Below, in pieces: positions 44,745 to 53,712 of a DNA stretch of 64,000 nucleotides. Each line of letters opens with the position of its first letter. The stretch's first letter is position 1. Below the pieces are notes generated by a model that ran no database searches, had not been told where the DNA came from, and worked only from the letters and a program-made list of their open reading frames with translations. The stretch is from Arthrobacter pascens (GTDB lineage Bacteria > Actinomycetota > Actinomycetes > Actinomycetales > Micrococcaceae): NCBI RefSeq assembly GCF_030816475.1, contig NZ_JAUSXF010000001.1, forward strand, positions 1,860,001-1,924,000. The letters are read 5' to 3'. The position numbers were made by a program, and so were the translations under genes.

Positions 44745-44771
44745 ATGCGTGCGATCCTTCTGCTTAGCTAG
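44745..44771 (+). CDS. Leucine-codon leader peptide of leuS (MRAILLLS)
   Basis: ATG CGT GCG ATC CTT CTG CTT AGC TAG encodes Met-Arg-Ala-Ile-Leu-Leu-Leu-Ser. Three consecutive Leu codons right before a gene for leucyl-tRNA synthetase fit a ribosome-sensing attenuator. AGCCGC at 44770-44775, at the stop codon, can pair with GCGGCT at 44804-44809 just before the terminator. No ribosome site is present, consistent with a leaderless start. Confidence 0.65.
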   Translation: MRAILLLS

Positions 44772-44809
44772 CCGCCCGGCGTCCGGACACCATCGGATTC
44801 CGCGCGGCT

Positions 44810-44833
44810 GCCCCTCCATGGAGAGGGGCTTTT
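44810..44833 (+). terminator. Attenuator terminator in the leuS leader
   Basis: GCCCCTC (44810-44816) pairs with GAGGGGC (44823-44829), loop CATGGA, followed by TTTT. It lies 39 bases after the leader-peptide stop and 91 bases before leuS. CCGGACAC (44783-44790) is complementary to GTGTCCGG (44836-44843), a pairing that would enclose the terminator. Confidence 0.75.
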
Positions 44834-44923
44834 GTGTGTCCGGGCCTTTTAATGCGGCCGGCAGTAGGGGGATCAGACCATCGTGGCAGCACAGATGCCA
44901 TCAGAGAACAGAAGAGGGCAGCA

Positions 44924-47455
44924 GTGAGCGTTCAGCCGGAGACAGAGACCGGAACATCAGCACCGGCAGCGGAAGGCCCTGAGGAGGGTACTTACAGTTT
45001 CGCCGCGATGGAGGCCAAGTGGCCACAGGTATGGGAAGACCTCAAGGTCTTCACCCCCGTTGATGACGGGTCCCGCGAGCGGCGGTACGTGCTGGACATG
45101 TTCCCGTATCCCTCGGGCGATCTCCACATGGGCCATGCCGAGGCTTTTGCGATGGGCGATGTAGTGGCGCGGTACCTGCGGCAGCAGGGCTTCGATGTCC
45201 TGCATCCGATCGGTTGGGACTCCTTCGGCCTGCCGGCGGAGAACGCTGCCATCAAGCGCAACGCCCACCCGAGTGAGTGGACCTACGCCAATATCGACAC
45301 GCAGGCCGCGTCGTTCAAGCGGTACGCGATCTCCGCTGACTGGTCGCGGCGGCTGCACACCTCGGATCCGGAGTACTACCGCTGGACCCAGTGGCTGTTC
45401 AAGCGCTTCTATGAGCGTGGGCTGGCCTACCGCAAGGATTCGCCAGTCAACTGGTGCCCCAAGGACCAGACCGTGCTGGCCAACGAACAGGTGGTCAACG
45501 GTGCCTGTGAGCGGTGCGGTACCGCCGTCACCAAGAAGTCGCTGAACCAGTGGTATTTCAAGATCACGGAATATGCCGACAGGCTGCTCGATGACATGGA
45601 CGAGCTGCGGGGTCACTGGCCCGAGCGTGTCCTGGCGATGCAGAGGAACTGGATCGGGCGCTCCGAGGGTGCCCACGTGAACTTTGTGATTGAGGCCGAC
45701 GGCGGCAAGCCCGCCAAGGATGTCACCGTCTTCACTACCCGCCCCGACACCCTGTACGGCGCGACCTTCTTCGTCGTCGCCGCTGACGCTCCGCTCGCCG
45801 TCGAACTGGTCACTGGCGAGTACGCGCAGGCCCTGGAGGCCTACCGCGAGCAGGTCAAGGCGTTGACGGAGATCGAACGTCAGTCCACTGAGCGCGAGAA
45901 GACCGGTGTCTTCACCGGCCGTTACGCCATCAATCCCCTGAACGGCGAGAAGCTGCCGGTCTGGGCAGCTGACTACGTCCTGGCGGACTATGGCACCGGC
46001 GCGATCATGGCCGTGCCTGCGCACGACCAGCGTGACCTTGACTTCGCGAAAGCATTCGGCCTGCCCGTCCGCGCCGTCCTGGACACCGGCGAGGAGGACC
46101 CGTCGGTGTCCGGCAAGGCGACAGCGGGGGAGGGCACCCTGATCAACTCGGGCGTCCTCGACGGCCTGCCCAAGGCTGAAGCCATCCCGGCTGCCATTGG
46201 CATCCTGGAAAAGCACGGTACAGGCGAGAAGTTCGTCAACTTCCGGTTGCGGGACTGGCTGCTGAGCCGCCAGCGGTTCTGGGGAACGCCCATCCCCATC
46301 ATCCATTGCCCCGTCTGCGGTGAAGTTCCCGTCCCGGACGAGCAGCTGCCCGTCACGCTCCCGGCGGACCTCCGCGGCGAAGACCTCTCCCCGAAGGGGA
46401 CCTCGCCGCTGGCCGCGGCCGAGGCGTGGGTCAATGTTGAATGCCCCAACTGCCACGGACCGGCCAAACGCGACACTGACACCATGGACACGTTCGTGGA
46501 TTCGTCCTGGTACTTCCTGCGGTTTGTCTCTCCCCAGTACACAGAGGGTCCCTTCGACCCGGAGAAGATCAACGACTGGATGCCGGTGGGCCAGTATGTC
46601 GGCGGTGTCGAGCACGCCATCCTGCATCTGCTATACGCGCGGTTCTTCACCAAGGTCATTCACGACCTCGGCATGATCGAGGCCGACGAGCCGTTCAGCG
46701 CCCTGCTGAACCAGGGCCAGGTCCTCAATGGGGGCAAGGCCATGAGCAAGTCCCTTGGCAACGGCGTGGACCTTGGCGAACAGCTGGACAAGTACGGTGT
46801 GGATGCCGTGCGTCTGACGATGATCTTCGCCTCCCCGCCGGAGGACGACGTCGACTGGGCCGACGTTTCACCGTCGGGCTCAGCGAAGTTCCTGGCCCGG
46901 GCCTGGCGGCTGGCGCAGGATGTGACCAGCGACCCCGGCGTCGACCCAGCCACCGGGGACCGTGCGTTGCGGTCCGTCACGCACCGCACCATTGCCGACG
47001 CCGCTGCCCTGCTGGACAGCAACAAGTTCAACGTGGTCGTGGCCAAGCTGATGGAGCTGGTCAATGCGACCCGCAAGACCATCGATGCAGCGGGCGGCGC
47101 CAGTGGCTCGGACCCGGCGGTGCGCGAAGCTGCGGAGGCCGTTGCGGTCATCCTGAGCCTCTTCGCGCCGTACACTGCGGAGGACATGTGGAACGTCCTG
47201 GGCCATCCCGCCTCTGTCGCTAATGCGGGCTGGCCTGCCCACGACGAATCCCTGCTGGTCCAGGACACGGTCACCGCCGTCGTTCAGGTGCAGGGCAAAG
47301 TCAGGGACCGCCTGGAGGTCTCACCTGGCATCAGCGAGGAGGAGCTTCGTGAGCTTGCTCTGGGCTCCGAGAACGTCGAACGGGCACTCGACGGCCGCGG
47401 CATCCGCACGGTGATCGTACGCGTGCCTAAACTGGTGAACATCGTCCCGGCTTAG
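44924..47455 (+). CDS. leuS: Leucine--tRNA ligase
   Basis: Class I synthetase of 843 residues. GTG 44924 is chosen because AGAGGG lies about 9-14 bases upstream and the coding homology starts soon after; an upstream reading from 44834 covers the attenuator. HMGH at 68-71 (HIGH motif), [14 protein letters not shown] and zinc-type cysteines CERC, the CP1 editing domain with [12 protein letters not shown], and AMSKS at 606-610 (KMSKS) are all present. The 16-residue N-terminal lead before [14 protein letters not shown] is low complexity. Confidence 0.98.
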   Translation: MSVQPETETGTSAPAAEGPEEGTYSFAAMEAKWPQVWEDLKVFTPVDDGSRERRYVLDMFPYPSGDLHMGHAEAFAMGDVVARYLRQQGFDVLHPIGWDSFGLPAENAAIKRNAHPSEWTYANIDTQAASFKRYAISADWSRRLHTSDPEYYRWTQWLFKRFYERGLAYRKDSPVNWCPKDQTVLANEQVVNGACERCGTAVTKKSLNQWYFKITEYADRLLDDMDELRGHWPERVLAMQRNWIGRSEGAHVNFVIEADGGKPAKDVTVFTTRPDTLYGATFFVVAADAPLAVELVTGEYAQALEAYREQVKALTEIERQSTEREKTGVFTGRYAINPLNGEKLPVWAADYVLADYGTGAIMAVPAHDQRDLDFAKAFGLPVRAVLDTGEEDPSVSGKATAGEGTLINSGVLDGLPKAEAIPAAIGILEKHGTGEKFVNFRLRDWLLSRQRFWGTPIPIIHCPVCGEVPVPDEQLPVTLPADLRGEDLSPKGTSPLAAAEAWVNVECPNCHGPAKRDTDTMDTFVDSSWYFLRFVSPQYTEGPFDPEKINDWMPVGQYVGGVEHAILHLLYARFFTKVIHDLGMIEADEPFSALLNQGQVLNGGKAMSKSLGNGVDLGEQLDKYGVDAVRLTMIFASPPEDDVDWADVSPSGSAKFLARAWRLAQDVTSDPGVDPATGDRALRSVTHRTIADAAALLDSNKFNVVVAKLMELVNATRKTIDAAGGASGSDPAVREAAEAVAVILSLFAPYTAEDMWNVLGHPASVANAGWPAHDESLLVQDTVTAVVQVQGKVRDRLEVSPGISEEELRELALGSENVERALDGRGIRTVIVRVPKLVNIVPA

Positions 47456-47510
47456 CCGGTTCCGGCCGCCGGGCCTTTCCGGCGGCCGGCCATGACTCCA
47501 GGAGGCACAC

Positions 47511-48524
47511 TTGGCCGACCGCGATGCCCCTGCATGGCTCTGGCTTCGCGACCGCCTCGCTGCCTTTCGTCCGTCGACGAGGCCCGGCGCGCCTTCGCCG
47601 GTTGTCCGCGCCGCCGTCGTAACAGACTCCGCAGCCGCGTTGCCGGCCGAGTGGGTGGCGGCATTCTCGGCGGATGGCCGGCTGGCCGTGATCCCCATGC
47701 CCGTGATGGTGGGGGAGGAAATCTATGGCGAGGGTGAGGATGACATCACCCAGACCATTGCCCTGGCCTTGGCGGCCGGCACATCCGTCAGGACCTCCCG
47801 GCCATCGCCGGGCCAGTTTGAGCAGGCGTTCCTGGCCGCTGAGCGCCGCGGCTACCAAGCCGTGGTGTCCATTCACATCTCCGGCGGGCTGTCCGGGACC
47901 GCTGACGCGGCGAGGCTCGCTGCCGGCAGGGTGGGCATCCCCGTCGAGGTCATCGATTCCGGGACGGTGGGAATGGCCCAGGGTATGGGGGTGCAGGCCG
48001 CCGTCGTGGCGGCCGCTACCGGCCTGGACGCTGCCGCCGTCCGGACCGTCGCGGAGGAACAACTGGCACGGACGAAGGTGTACTTCTATGTCCCCAGTCT
48101 TGAACAACTGCGCCGCGGCGGAAGAATCGGGGCCGCTGCATCCCTGCTCGGAACCATGTTCGCGATCAAGCCGATCCTGGCAGTCGACGGCGGAAAGATC
48201 GTGCCGCTTGAAAAGGTCCGTTCGGCAGCCAGGGCGGTAGCCCGGCTGGAGGAGATAGCGGCCTCCGACGCCGCCTCCCGGCCGGACGGCCAGGCCCGCC
48301 TTGCGGTACATCACTTCGGCAATCCTGCAGAAGCGGAAGGGCTCGCAGGGAGGTTGGCCGCTGCATTGCCCCGCTGCCCTCGGGCCCAGATCAGTTCGTT
48401 GCCGGCCGTTCTCGCCGCACATGCCGGACTTGGTGTGCTGGCCGTGATCGTGGGCGAGAGCGGCATCGTGGGGGAGAGCGGCGCTCCGGCCGGGGCGGCG
48501 GACGTGCCGGGGCTTTCCACATAG
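47511..48524 (+). CDS. DegV family fatty-acid-binding protein
   Basis: The product has 337 residues from TTG 47511 with CAGGAGGC upstream. After a 30-residue lead, the DegV fold begins AAVVTDSAAALPAEW, with VRTSRPSPGQFEQAF, VVSIHISGGLSGTADAARLA and FYVPSLEQLRRGGRIG. DegV/FakB proteins bind a fatty acid and, in firmicutes, present it to FakA kinase. No fakA is adjacent, so a role in fatty-acid phosphorylation is only a family-based guess. It is followed by the comEA-comEC pair. Confidence 0.9.
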   Translation: MADRDAPAWLWLRDRLAAFRPSTRPGAPSPVVRAAVVTDSAAALPAEWVAAFSADGRLAVIPMPVMVGEEIYGEGEDDITQTIALALAAGTSVRTSRPSPGQFEQAFLAAERRGYQAVVSIHISGGLSGTADAARLAAGRVGIPVEVIDSGTVGMAQGMGVQAAVVAAATGLDAAAVRTVAEEQLARTKVYFYVPSLEQLRRGGRIGAAASLLGTMFAIKPILAVDGGKIVPLEKVRSAARAVARLEEIAASDAASRPDGQARLAVHHFGNPAEAEGLAGRLAAALPRCPRAQISSLPAVLAAHAGLGVLAVIVGESGIVGESGAPAGAADVPGLST

Positions 48525-48572
48525 CGGTTGCCTACCCTGCCGCCCGGGGCGCTGCCTGCCTAGCGTGGAGAT

Positions 48573-49517
48573 ATGCCACGCCCGGACGCTGGACCAGCAG
48601 CACGCCACGGGCCGCGTCATGCCAGGGACCGCCTCCAGGCCACGCTGGGGGAAGGCGTTCAAAGACCACTTCTTTCTGACCCTGGATGGGAAGCGTTCCG
48701 GGGCGACATGGGTGACCGCGTCCGGGGCGGCGAAGGGCGCGACGGGAAGGATCCCGCGGACGGCGACCCCGGACTGCCGCTTCACGGCGAAGGGCGGGTC
48801 GGGCCGGCACTGAGATGGCGTCTTGGCCGACGGGTAGCAGTGCTCATAGGCATCGTTGCTATCGCGGCAGGAGCGTGGTTCTGGTGGGAGGTCTCCACAG
48901 GCCTCGCGGAAGTGGTTCCGCTCAGCGATGTCACGACGTCCGGCGTCCCGTCCGGGGAAGGCCGTGCGGCCGACTCCAGCGTCGAGGCAGGAAAGCAGTC
49001 CGGTGGAGTGGGGCAGATAGATCCTGGGCCGTCCGAGGGGCCGTCGGGTGCGGCGGGCGCCATTGTCGTCCATGTTGCAGGTGCAGTGGCCAGGCCGGGG
49101 GTTGTGCAGTTGCCTTCGGGGAGCCGGGTGCACGAGGCCGTGGCCGCGGCGGGAGGGAGCATACCGGGGGCGGATCTGGATCGCCTCAACCTTGCAGCTG
49201 TGCTGGCGGACGGCCAGAAAATCTATGTTCCAGAGCCCGGTGAACCGCTACCGGCCGATTCGGCTGGCTCCGCAACGGGCGCTTCCGGAGGCAACGGCCC
49301 CGGTGGCTCCGCCGCAGCTTCAGGTGCCAAGACGAATCTCAACACCGCCGGTGTGGAAGAACTTGATGCCCTGCCCAAGGTGGGTCCGGTCCTGGCTCAG
49401 CGCATTGTGGACTGGCGGAAGGAGCACGGCCCGTTCAAAACGGTGGAAGAGCTTGATGCAGTGGATGGCGTCGGGCCGAAGATGCTCGAAACGCTGCTGC
49501 CCCTGGTGGGTGTCTGA
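48573..49517 (+). CDS. comEA: ComEA family helix-hairpin-helix DNA-binding protein
   Basis: The product has 314 residues. A long polar N-terminal part (1-85) precedes one membrane helix (about 88-105), a Ser/Gly-rich stretch, a SLBB domain (VHVAGAVARPGVVQLPSGSR) and a C-terminal helix-hairpin-helix pair NLNTAGVEELDALPKVGPVL with FKTVEELDAVDGVGPKMLE. ComEA binds incoming DNA on the outer face of the membrane. ATG 48573 is the first start and fits the gap to degV, but the N-terminal 80 residues are not conserved-looking, so a later start is possible. Confidence 0.88.
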   Translation: MPRPDAGPAARHGPRHARDRLQATLGEGVQRPLLSDPGWEAFRGDMGDRVRGGEGRDGKDPADGDPGLPLHGEGRVGPALRWRLGRRVAVLIGIVAIAAGAWFWWEVSTGLAEVVPLSDVTTSGVPSGEGRAADSSVEAGKQSGGVGQIDPGPSEGPSGAAGAIVVHVAGAVARPGVVQLPSGSRVHEAVAAAGGSIPGADLDRLNLAAVLADGQKIYVPEPGEPLPADSAGSATGASGGNGPGGSAAASGAKTNLNTAGVEELDALPKVGPVLAQRIVDWRKEHGPFKTVEELDAVDGVGPKMLETLLPLVGV

Positions 49518-49559
49518 GATGCCGACCGCGGCGGGGCAGAAGCCAGTGCGGACGCAAGT

Positions 49560-51494
49560 ATGACCGGACGCAGCCCTTGGAGCCGCTTCGTGGAGTCAGC
49601 GGTCCGGCAGCAGGACGCCTTCGGTACCGGGGATGAGGGATTTCACGCTGCCCCGCCGGGCGATCCGGGCCGCCGCGGCCCGGTGATTCAGGCTGGTGCG
49701 CTGGTCCGCGAACGTTTCGGGAAGACCCTGCGCGCCCGGGAGCCCAAGGCAGCCCAGGCTCCTGGACCGCGGCGCCGGACGGATTTGAGGCTGGCATTTC
49801 CGGCGTTGCTTGTCTGGGGCGCAGCCATTGCCGGAGTATGGCTGGCGCCGGCGGCGCTGGTCGTGTCGAGCTGTATTCTGACCCTCGTTGCCGCCCTGCT
49901 GCTGGCAAAGTGCTCCCGTGGCCGGCGAAGCCTGCTGATGACCATCGCCGTTTCTTTGATGATGGCCGTTGCTGCCGCTGCACATTCTGCCGTCTCATCA
50001 TCCCAGCGTCACGATGGCCCGCTCGCGGAGGCCGTCTCCTCAAAAATGTCAGTTGTCGCCATCCTGGAAATTGCCGGATCCCCCCGGTCCCTCTCGCCAG
50101 CCGGCCAGGCAGGCATGCCGGAGCGTTGGTCCGTGACGGCCACCGCTGTGGAGGTCATTGCCGGAGGAAACGTCATCCATGCCAGCGCGGCCCTGGTGGT
50201 AATGGGCGGGGATGACTGGGGAAAGCTGGTGCCCGGGCAGGTGGTGCGGACCACGGGCAAGCTGAAGCCCCCGGATGCGGGGCAGACCGAAGCCGGGGTT
50301 CTGTCGGCGTCGGCCCCTGTCACCGTTGCCGCCGGCGACACCTGGCAGGCTGGTGCCAAGGAGGTTCGCGGCAGCTATGTCGCCGCTTCATCCTTTCTGT
50401 CCCCTGACGCCCGGGGCCTGCTGCCGGGCATGGTCACCGGAGACACCAGCGCCCTGGATGAAGGATTGAATGCTGCCATGAAAACTGTCGGGATGACACA
50501 CCTGACAGCGGTGAGCGGGGCCAACTGCAGCCTTGTGCTCGGCGCCCTGCTGTTGGGTGCCCGCAGCCTGCGGCTGCCCAGGCTGCCGGCAGCGGGGCTG
50601 GCACTGGGCGGCCTGGCGCTGTTTGTGCTGATGGTGGGGCCGGATGCCAGCGTGCTGCGTGCTGCCCTGATGGGGTCGATTGCCGTTGCGTCGCTGGCCG
50701 GCGGCCGCTCCGGCCGAGGCCTCAGCTTCCTTTGCCTGGCGGTGATCGGCCTGCTCCTGTTTGACCCCGGCCTGGGGACCAGCTTCGGGTTCCTGCTGTC
50801 GGTGCTGGCAACCCTGGGAATCATTGTCCTGGGCCGAAGGTTGGTCGATCGGGCGCCGCCCATTATTCCACGCTGGCTTGCGGCCGCTATCGCCGTCCCG
50901 TTGTCTGCCCAGCTGCTGTGCGGCCCGGTCATTGTGCTCCTGCAGCCGCAATTTTCCACATACTCCCTGTTGGCGAATGTGGTGGCCTCACCCCTGGTTG
51001 CGCCTGTGACGCTGCTGGGCACTGCGGCCGTGCCGCTGGTGGTCCCTGCGCCGTGGGCCGCCGCGGCGCTGATCGCTGTGGCCGGCACCTTCAGTGCAGG
51101 TGTAGCCTGCACCGCCAGGTTCAGCGCAGCCCTCCCGGGGGCTTCGCTGCCATGGACTGAGGGGACCTTCGGATTTCTGACAATGGCGCTGTTGTCAGCG
51201 GTAACTGTGATTCTCGTCCGGCTGGCACTGCGGCCACGCCATGTCCTCGGGCTGGCCAGGGGGCTGCACCACCGGCTTGAGGAATTCCTTATGCTTGTTG
51301 AACAGCACATACCGGGATACCGGGATGCACACCCGCCACGCGGCTGGCATGGCTTTGTGTCACGGGTTGGCCGTGGCAGGCTTGGATACCGCACCAACAT
51401 TTCCAGGAGGAATGCAGAATGGCCGCTGCGCCACCTACGCGAAACCGGACGGCTGCGTCCGACACTGCCAACACGGCCACCTGGCGGGACGTAG
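49560..51494 (+). CDS. comEC: ComEC/Rec2 family DNA-uptake channel, without a metallo-beta-lactamase domain
   Basis: The product has 644 residues. Two early membrane helices (about 77-130), an OB-like extracytoplasmic region (about 150-260) and the competence domain follow, with HLTAVSGANCSLVLGALLLG and around ten helices. Recognisable sequence ends at about residue 560. There is no HxHxDH metallo-beta-lactamase motif; the last 75 residues are basic, not family-like, and overlap holA by 76 bases. A shorter ComEC without the nuclease domain also occurs in Mycobacterium in the order comEA-comEC-holA-rpsT. Confidence 0.85.
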   Translation: MTGRSPWSRFVESAVRQQDAFGTGDEGFHAAPPGDPGRRGPVIQAGALVRERFGKTLRAREPKAAQAPGPRRRTDLRLAFPALLVWGAAIAGVWLAPAALVVSSCILTLVAALLLAKCSRGRRSLLMTIAVSLMMAVAAAAHSAVSSSQRHDGPLAEAVSSKMSVVAILEIAGSPRSLSPAGQAGMPERWSVTATAVEVIAGGNVIHASAALVVMGGDDWGKLVPGQVVRTTGKLKPPDAGQTEAGVLSASAPVTVAAGDTWQAGAKEVRGSYVAASSFLSPDARGLLPGMVTGDTSALDEGLNAAMKTVGMTHLTAVSGANCSLVLGALLLGARSLRLPRLPAAGLALGGLALFVLMVGPDASVLRAALMGSIAVASLAGGRSGRGLSFLCLAVIGLLLFDPGLGTSFGFLLSVLATLGIIVLGRRLVDRAPPIIPRWLAAAIAVPLSAQLLCGPVIVLLQPQFSTYSLLANVVASPLVAPVTLLGTAAVPLVVPAPWAAAALIAVAGTFSAGVACTARFSAALPGASLPWTEGTFGFLTMALLSAVTVILVRLALRPRHVLGLARGLHHRLEEFLMLVEQHIPGYRDAHPPRGWHGFVSRVGRGRLGYRTNISRRNAEWPLRHLRETGRLRPTLPTRPPGGT

Positions 51495-52444
51495 CCCCCG
51501 CGGGAGTTGTCCTGGTCAGCGGACCCGAGGAATACCTCGGTATCAGGGCCATGGACCGTATCCGGTCACAAGTGCGTGCCGCTTCCCCGGATGTGGAACT
51601 CACCCGCCTCAATGCCGGCAGCTACGAGGCCGGAGCACTCGCCATGAATATCAGCCCCTCCCTGTTCGGCGAGAGCAAGCTGATCGAGGTCGAAGGGCTT
51701 GAAGGCATGAATGACGCCTTCCTCGCCGATGCCCTCGCCTACCTGCAACGCCCGGAGCCCGACGCGGTCCTGGTCCTCCGCCACGCCGGTGGCGTCCGCG
51801 GCAAAAAGCTCCTCGACGTGGTCAAGGCCGGCGGCTGGCCCGTGGTGGATTGCCAGCCACTGAAAAAGGACGCAGACAAGACCGCCTTCGTCGCTGCCGA
51901 GTTCCGGGCTGCCGGTCGGAGGATCAGTTCCGAGGCAGTGCAGTCGCTGGTCAACGCCGTCGGCGCCAACCTGTCAGAACTTGCGGCAGCCTGCAGCCAG
52001 CTGATTGCGGATGCAAGCGGAGCCGTGACGCCGGAGATCGTGGACAGCTACTACGGTGGCCGGATTGAAGCGACGGCGTTCAAGGTTGCGGATGCAGCGA
52101 TGGCGGGAAACGGACCGGCCGCGCTCTCCATGCTTCGCCACGCCCTGGCCACAGGCGCCGATCCAGTTCCGCTCGTCGCAGCGCTGGCAGCAAAACTCCG
52201 GACGGTGGCCAAGGTGGCCGGTGCCAAGGGATCCCCTGCCCAGATTGCCAGGGAACTGGGAATGCAGCCCTGGCTCGTGGAGCAGGCCCAGCGCGATGTT
52301 CGCCGCTGGACGCCGGAGGGACTGGTCCGCTCCATCCAGGCCACCGCCGAAGCTGATGCCCAGGTCAAAGGCCTCTCACGGGACCCCGTCTACGCCGTGG
52401 AGCATGCCGTAACGGTCATTGCGATGTCCGCCGGCCGGCACTGA
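51419..52444 (+). CDS. holA: DNA polymerase III delta subunit
   Basis: Delta opens the sliding clamp as part of the clamp loader. The product has 341 residues from ATG 51419, with AGGAGG ideally placed 9-14 bases upstream. The N-domain has LVSGPEEYLGIRAMDRI and SLFGESKLIEVEG; the middle has VGANLSELAAACSQLI, and a helical C-terminal collar domain follows. Its start lies inside the comEC tail. It ends convergent with rpsT. Confidence 0.93.
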   Translation: MAAAPPTRNRTAASDTANTATWRDVAPAGVVLVSGPEEYLGIRAMDRIRSQVRAASPDVELTRLNAGSYEAGALAMNISPSLFGESKLIEVEGLEGMNDAFLADALAYLQRPEPDAVLVLRHAGGVRGKKLLDVVKAGGWPVVDCQPLKKDADKTAFVAAEFRAAGRRISSEAVQSLVNAVGANLSELAAACSQLIADASGAVTPEIVDSYYGGRIEATAFKVADAAMAGNGPAALSMLRHALATGADPVPLVAALAAKLRTVAKVAGAKGSPAQIARELGMQPWLVEQAQRDVRRWTPEGLVRSIQATAEADAQVKGLSRDPVYAVEHAVTVIAMSAGRH

Positions 52445-52478
52445 CTCCCGCCGGATATCCGGGCCCTGGCCTTCCCTG

Positions 52479-52511
52479 ATGTGTGGCCGGCTTAAAGATG
52501 TGTGGCCGGCA
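52479..52511. repeat. Direct repeat GATGTGTGGCCGGC beside the holA/rpsT terminator
   Basis: GATGTGTGGCCGGC occurs at 52479-52492 and again at 52498-52511, five bases apart. The second copy forms the left arm of the terminator hairpin; the first could be a slippage duplicate. Confidence 0.6.
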
Positions 52512-52529
52512 CCCTGGGGTGCCGGCCAC
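52502..52529. terminator. Bidirectional terminator between holA and rpsT
   Basis: GTGGCCGGCACC (52502-52513) pairs perfectly with GGTGCCGGCCAC (52518-52529) around CTGG, a 12-bp stem. On the minus strand it follows the rpsT stop by 28 bases and is succeeded by ACATCTTTAAG. Confidence 0.8.
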
Positions 52530-52557
52530 AACCATCAGTTCAAGTGAACTGGAAACC

Positions 52558-52818
52558 TTACAGTGCGTTGACCTTCTTGGAGATCGCCGACTTGCGGTTC
52601 GCTGCGTTGTTCTTGTGCAGAACACCCTTGCTGACAGCCTTGTCCAGCTTGCGGCTGGCAGCAACCAGGGCAGCAGCAGCTGCATCCTTGTCGGTGGACT
52701 CAACGGCGGTGTTGACGGCGCGGATGGCCGTCTTCAGCTCAGACTTGACTGCGTTGTTGCGCAGGCGTGCCTTCTCGTTGGTGAGGATGCGCTTCTTCTG
52801 GGACTTGATATTAGCCAC
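52558..52818 (-). CDS. rpsT: 30S ribosomal protein S20
   Basis: The product has 86 residues from GTG 52818. [20 protein letters not shown] is the canonical N-terminus, and the protein is basic and helical throughout with [20 protein letters not shown] near the end. S20 binds the 5' and 3' minor domains of 16S rRNA. AGAGAG precedes the start. It is convergent with holA and transcribed alone. Confidence 0.97.
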   Translation of the reverse strand: MANIKSQKKRILTNEKARLRNNAVKSELKTAIRAVNTAVESTDKDAAAAALVAASRKLDKAVSKGVLHKNNAANRKSAISKKVNAL

Positions 52819-52948
52819 GTGTGAACTCTCTTTTTAATGCGGAAATGGTCTAGAGGGCTTTCAGATTGGCCATTGACTGAGCGGCGTGGGGATACCTATG
52901 GCGGCCAACCATCAGTGGCCGTCGACCTGCACGGACACACAGCTATAA

Positions 52949-52954
52949 ATAATA
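52949..52954 (-). promoter_or_regulatory. Possible -10 element of rpsT
   Basis: On the minus strand TATTAT (52954 to 52949) gives a leader of about 125 bases. The -35 region 17 bases away is weak. Confidence 0.35.
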
Positions 52955-52987
52955 GCAGACGGGCCCGGAGACTCGCCATTTTGCAGC

Positions 52988-53518
52988 CTACTTCCAGCCG
53001 TGTCGGCGGCGGAGTCCCTCGGCGACCAGTTCGAAGCGGGCACGGTCCAGCACCGCACCCTCCCGCCGGATGCTATCCGGGCTTATCTGGAGGATCCGTC
53101 CCAGCTTTGCTTCACTCGGCCGTGACTGGCGGTCCCAGCCGCCGATCCCGATGTCCACATAGTCGCCCCGGCCGTGGCGGTCCTGGTCGTGGTCCTTGCT
53201 CGTGAGCATCAGCCCCAGCACGTACGGCCCGTTATGTCCGATCACCAGGACCGGACGGTCCTTCCCCCGCGTCGGGTCTTCCTCGTAGGGCACCCATGTC
53301 CAGACGATCTCGCCGGGGTCCGGGTCGCCGTCCGGCTGCGGGGAGTAGCTGATGGAGGCCACTCCGGTGAAGTCCGCAGGGTGCGCGGAAAACTCCCCGG
53401 TCCGGGCTGAAGGGCGGGGAGAAGCCCCAGGGGCCGGTGTGGCTCCGGACGTGAACTTTTGCAGGGCCCGGAGGGAGGTCCTGACGGTGTCGGCCAGGGC
53501 GCGGAGGTTAATTGGCAT
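52988..53518 (-). CDS. PemK/MazF-like protein without an adjacent antitoxin
   Basis: The product has 176 residues. The first 60 are a basic and Pro/Ala-rich lead. The MazF-like barrel follows: GEIVWTWVPYEEDPTRGKDR, PVLVIGHNGPYVLGLMLTSK, YVDIGIGGWDRQSRPSEAKL and GRILQISPDSIRREGAVLDR. The PemK/CcdB-fold RxRPxLVI-type segment is present. The family includes mRNA interferases, but there is no small partner gene upstream, and this position beside lepA is common in actinobacteria. A housekeeping or non-toxic role is therefore as likely as a toxin. Confidence 0.8.
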   Translation of the reverse strand: MPINLRALADTVRTSLRALQKFTSGATPAPGASPRPSARTGEFSAHPADFTGVASISYSPQPDGDPDPGEIVWTWVPYEEDPTRGKDRPVLVIGHNGPYVLGLMLTSKDHDQDRHGRGDYVDIGIGGWDRQSRPSEAKLGRILQISPDSIRREGAVLDRARFELVAEGLRRRHGWK

Positions 53519-53712
53519 GGGGCCACCCTATCCCTGGCCAGGCCTGGCACCGCCGGGAATAGCGCAGGCAGTTGGGCGCCGAATGCGGTGCGATCCACCA
53601 GGACGTGGGACACTGGAGGTTCCATATGTGCGGTCTTTCCGCGGGGTGCCTTCGTTGCGTCCTGGCGGCGGCCGCCGAAGCCATCAGTGAATGCCAACAG
53701 TAAGGACCCTGC

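Noticed and set aside
44957..46627. 556-codon minus-strand open frame opposite leuS
   Set aside because: It is a complementary-strand shadow of a well-supported gene, with no domain or signal.
47427..49133. 568-codon minus-strand open frame across degV and comEA
   Set aside because: It spans two well-supported plus-strand genes and their gap; no start site and no domain.
52988..53518. Complete toxin-antitoxin module
   Set aside because: No antitoxin-sized gene adjoins the PemK-like gene on either side; the next genes are rpsT and lepA.
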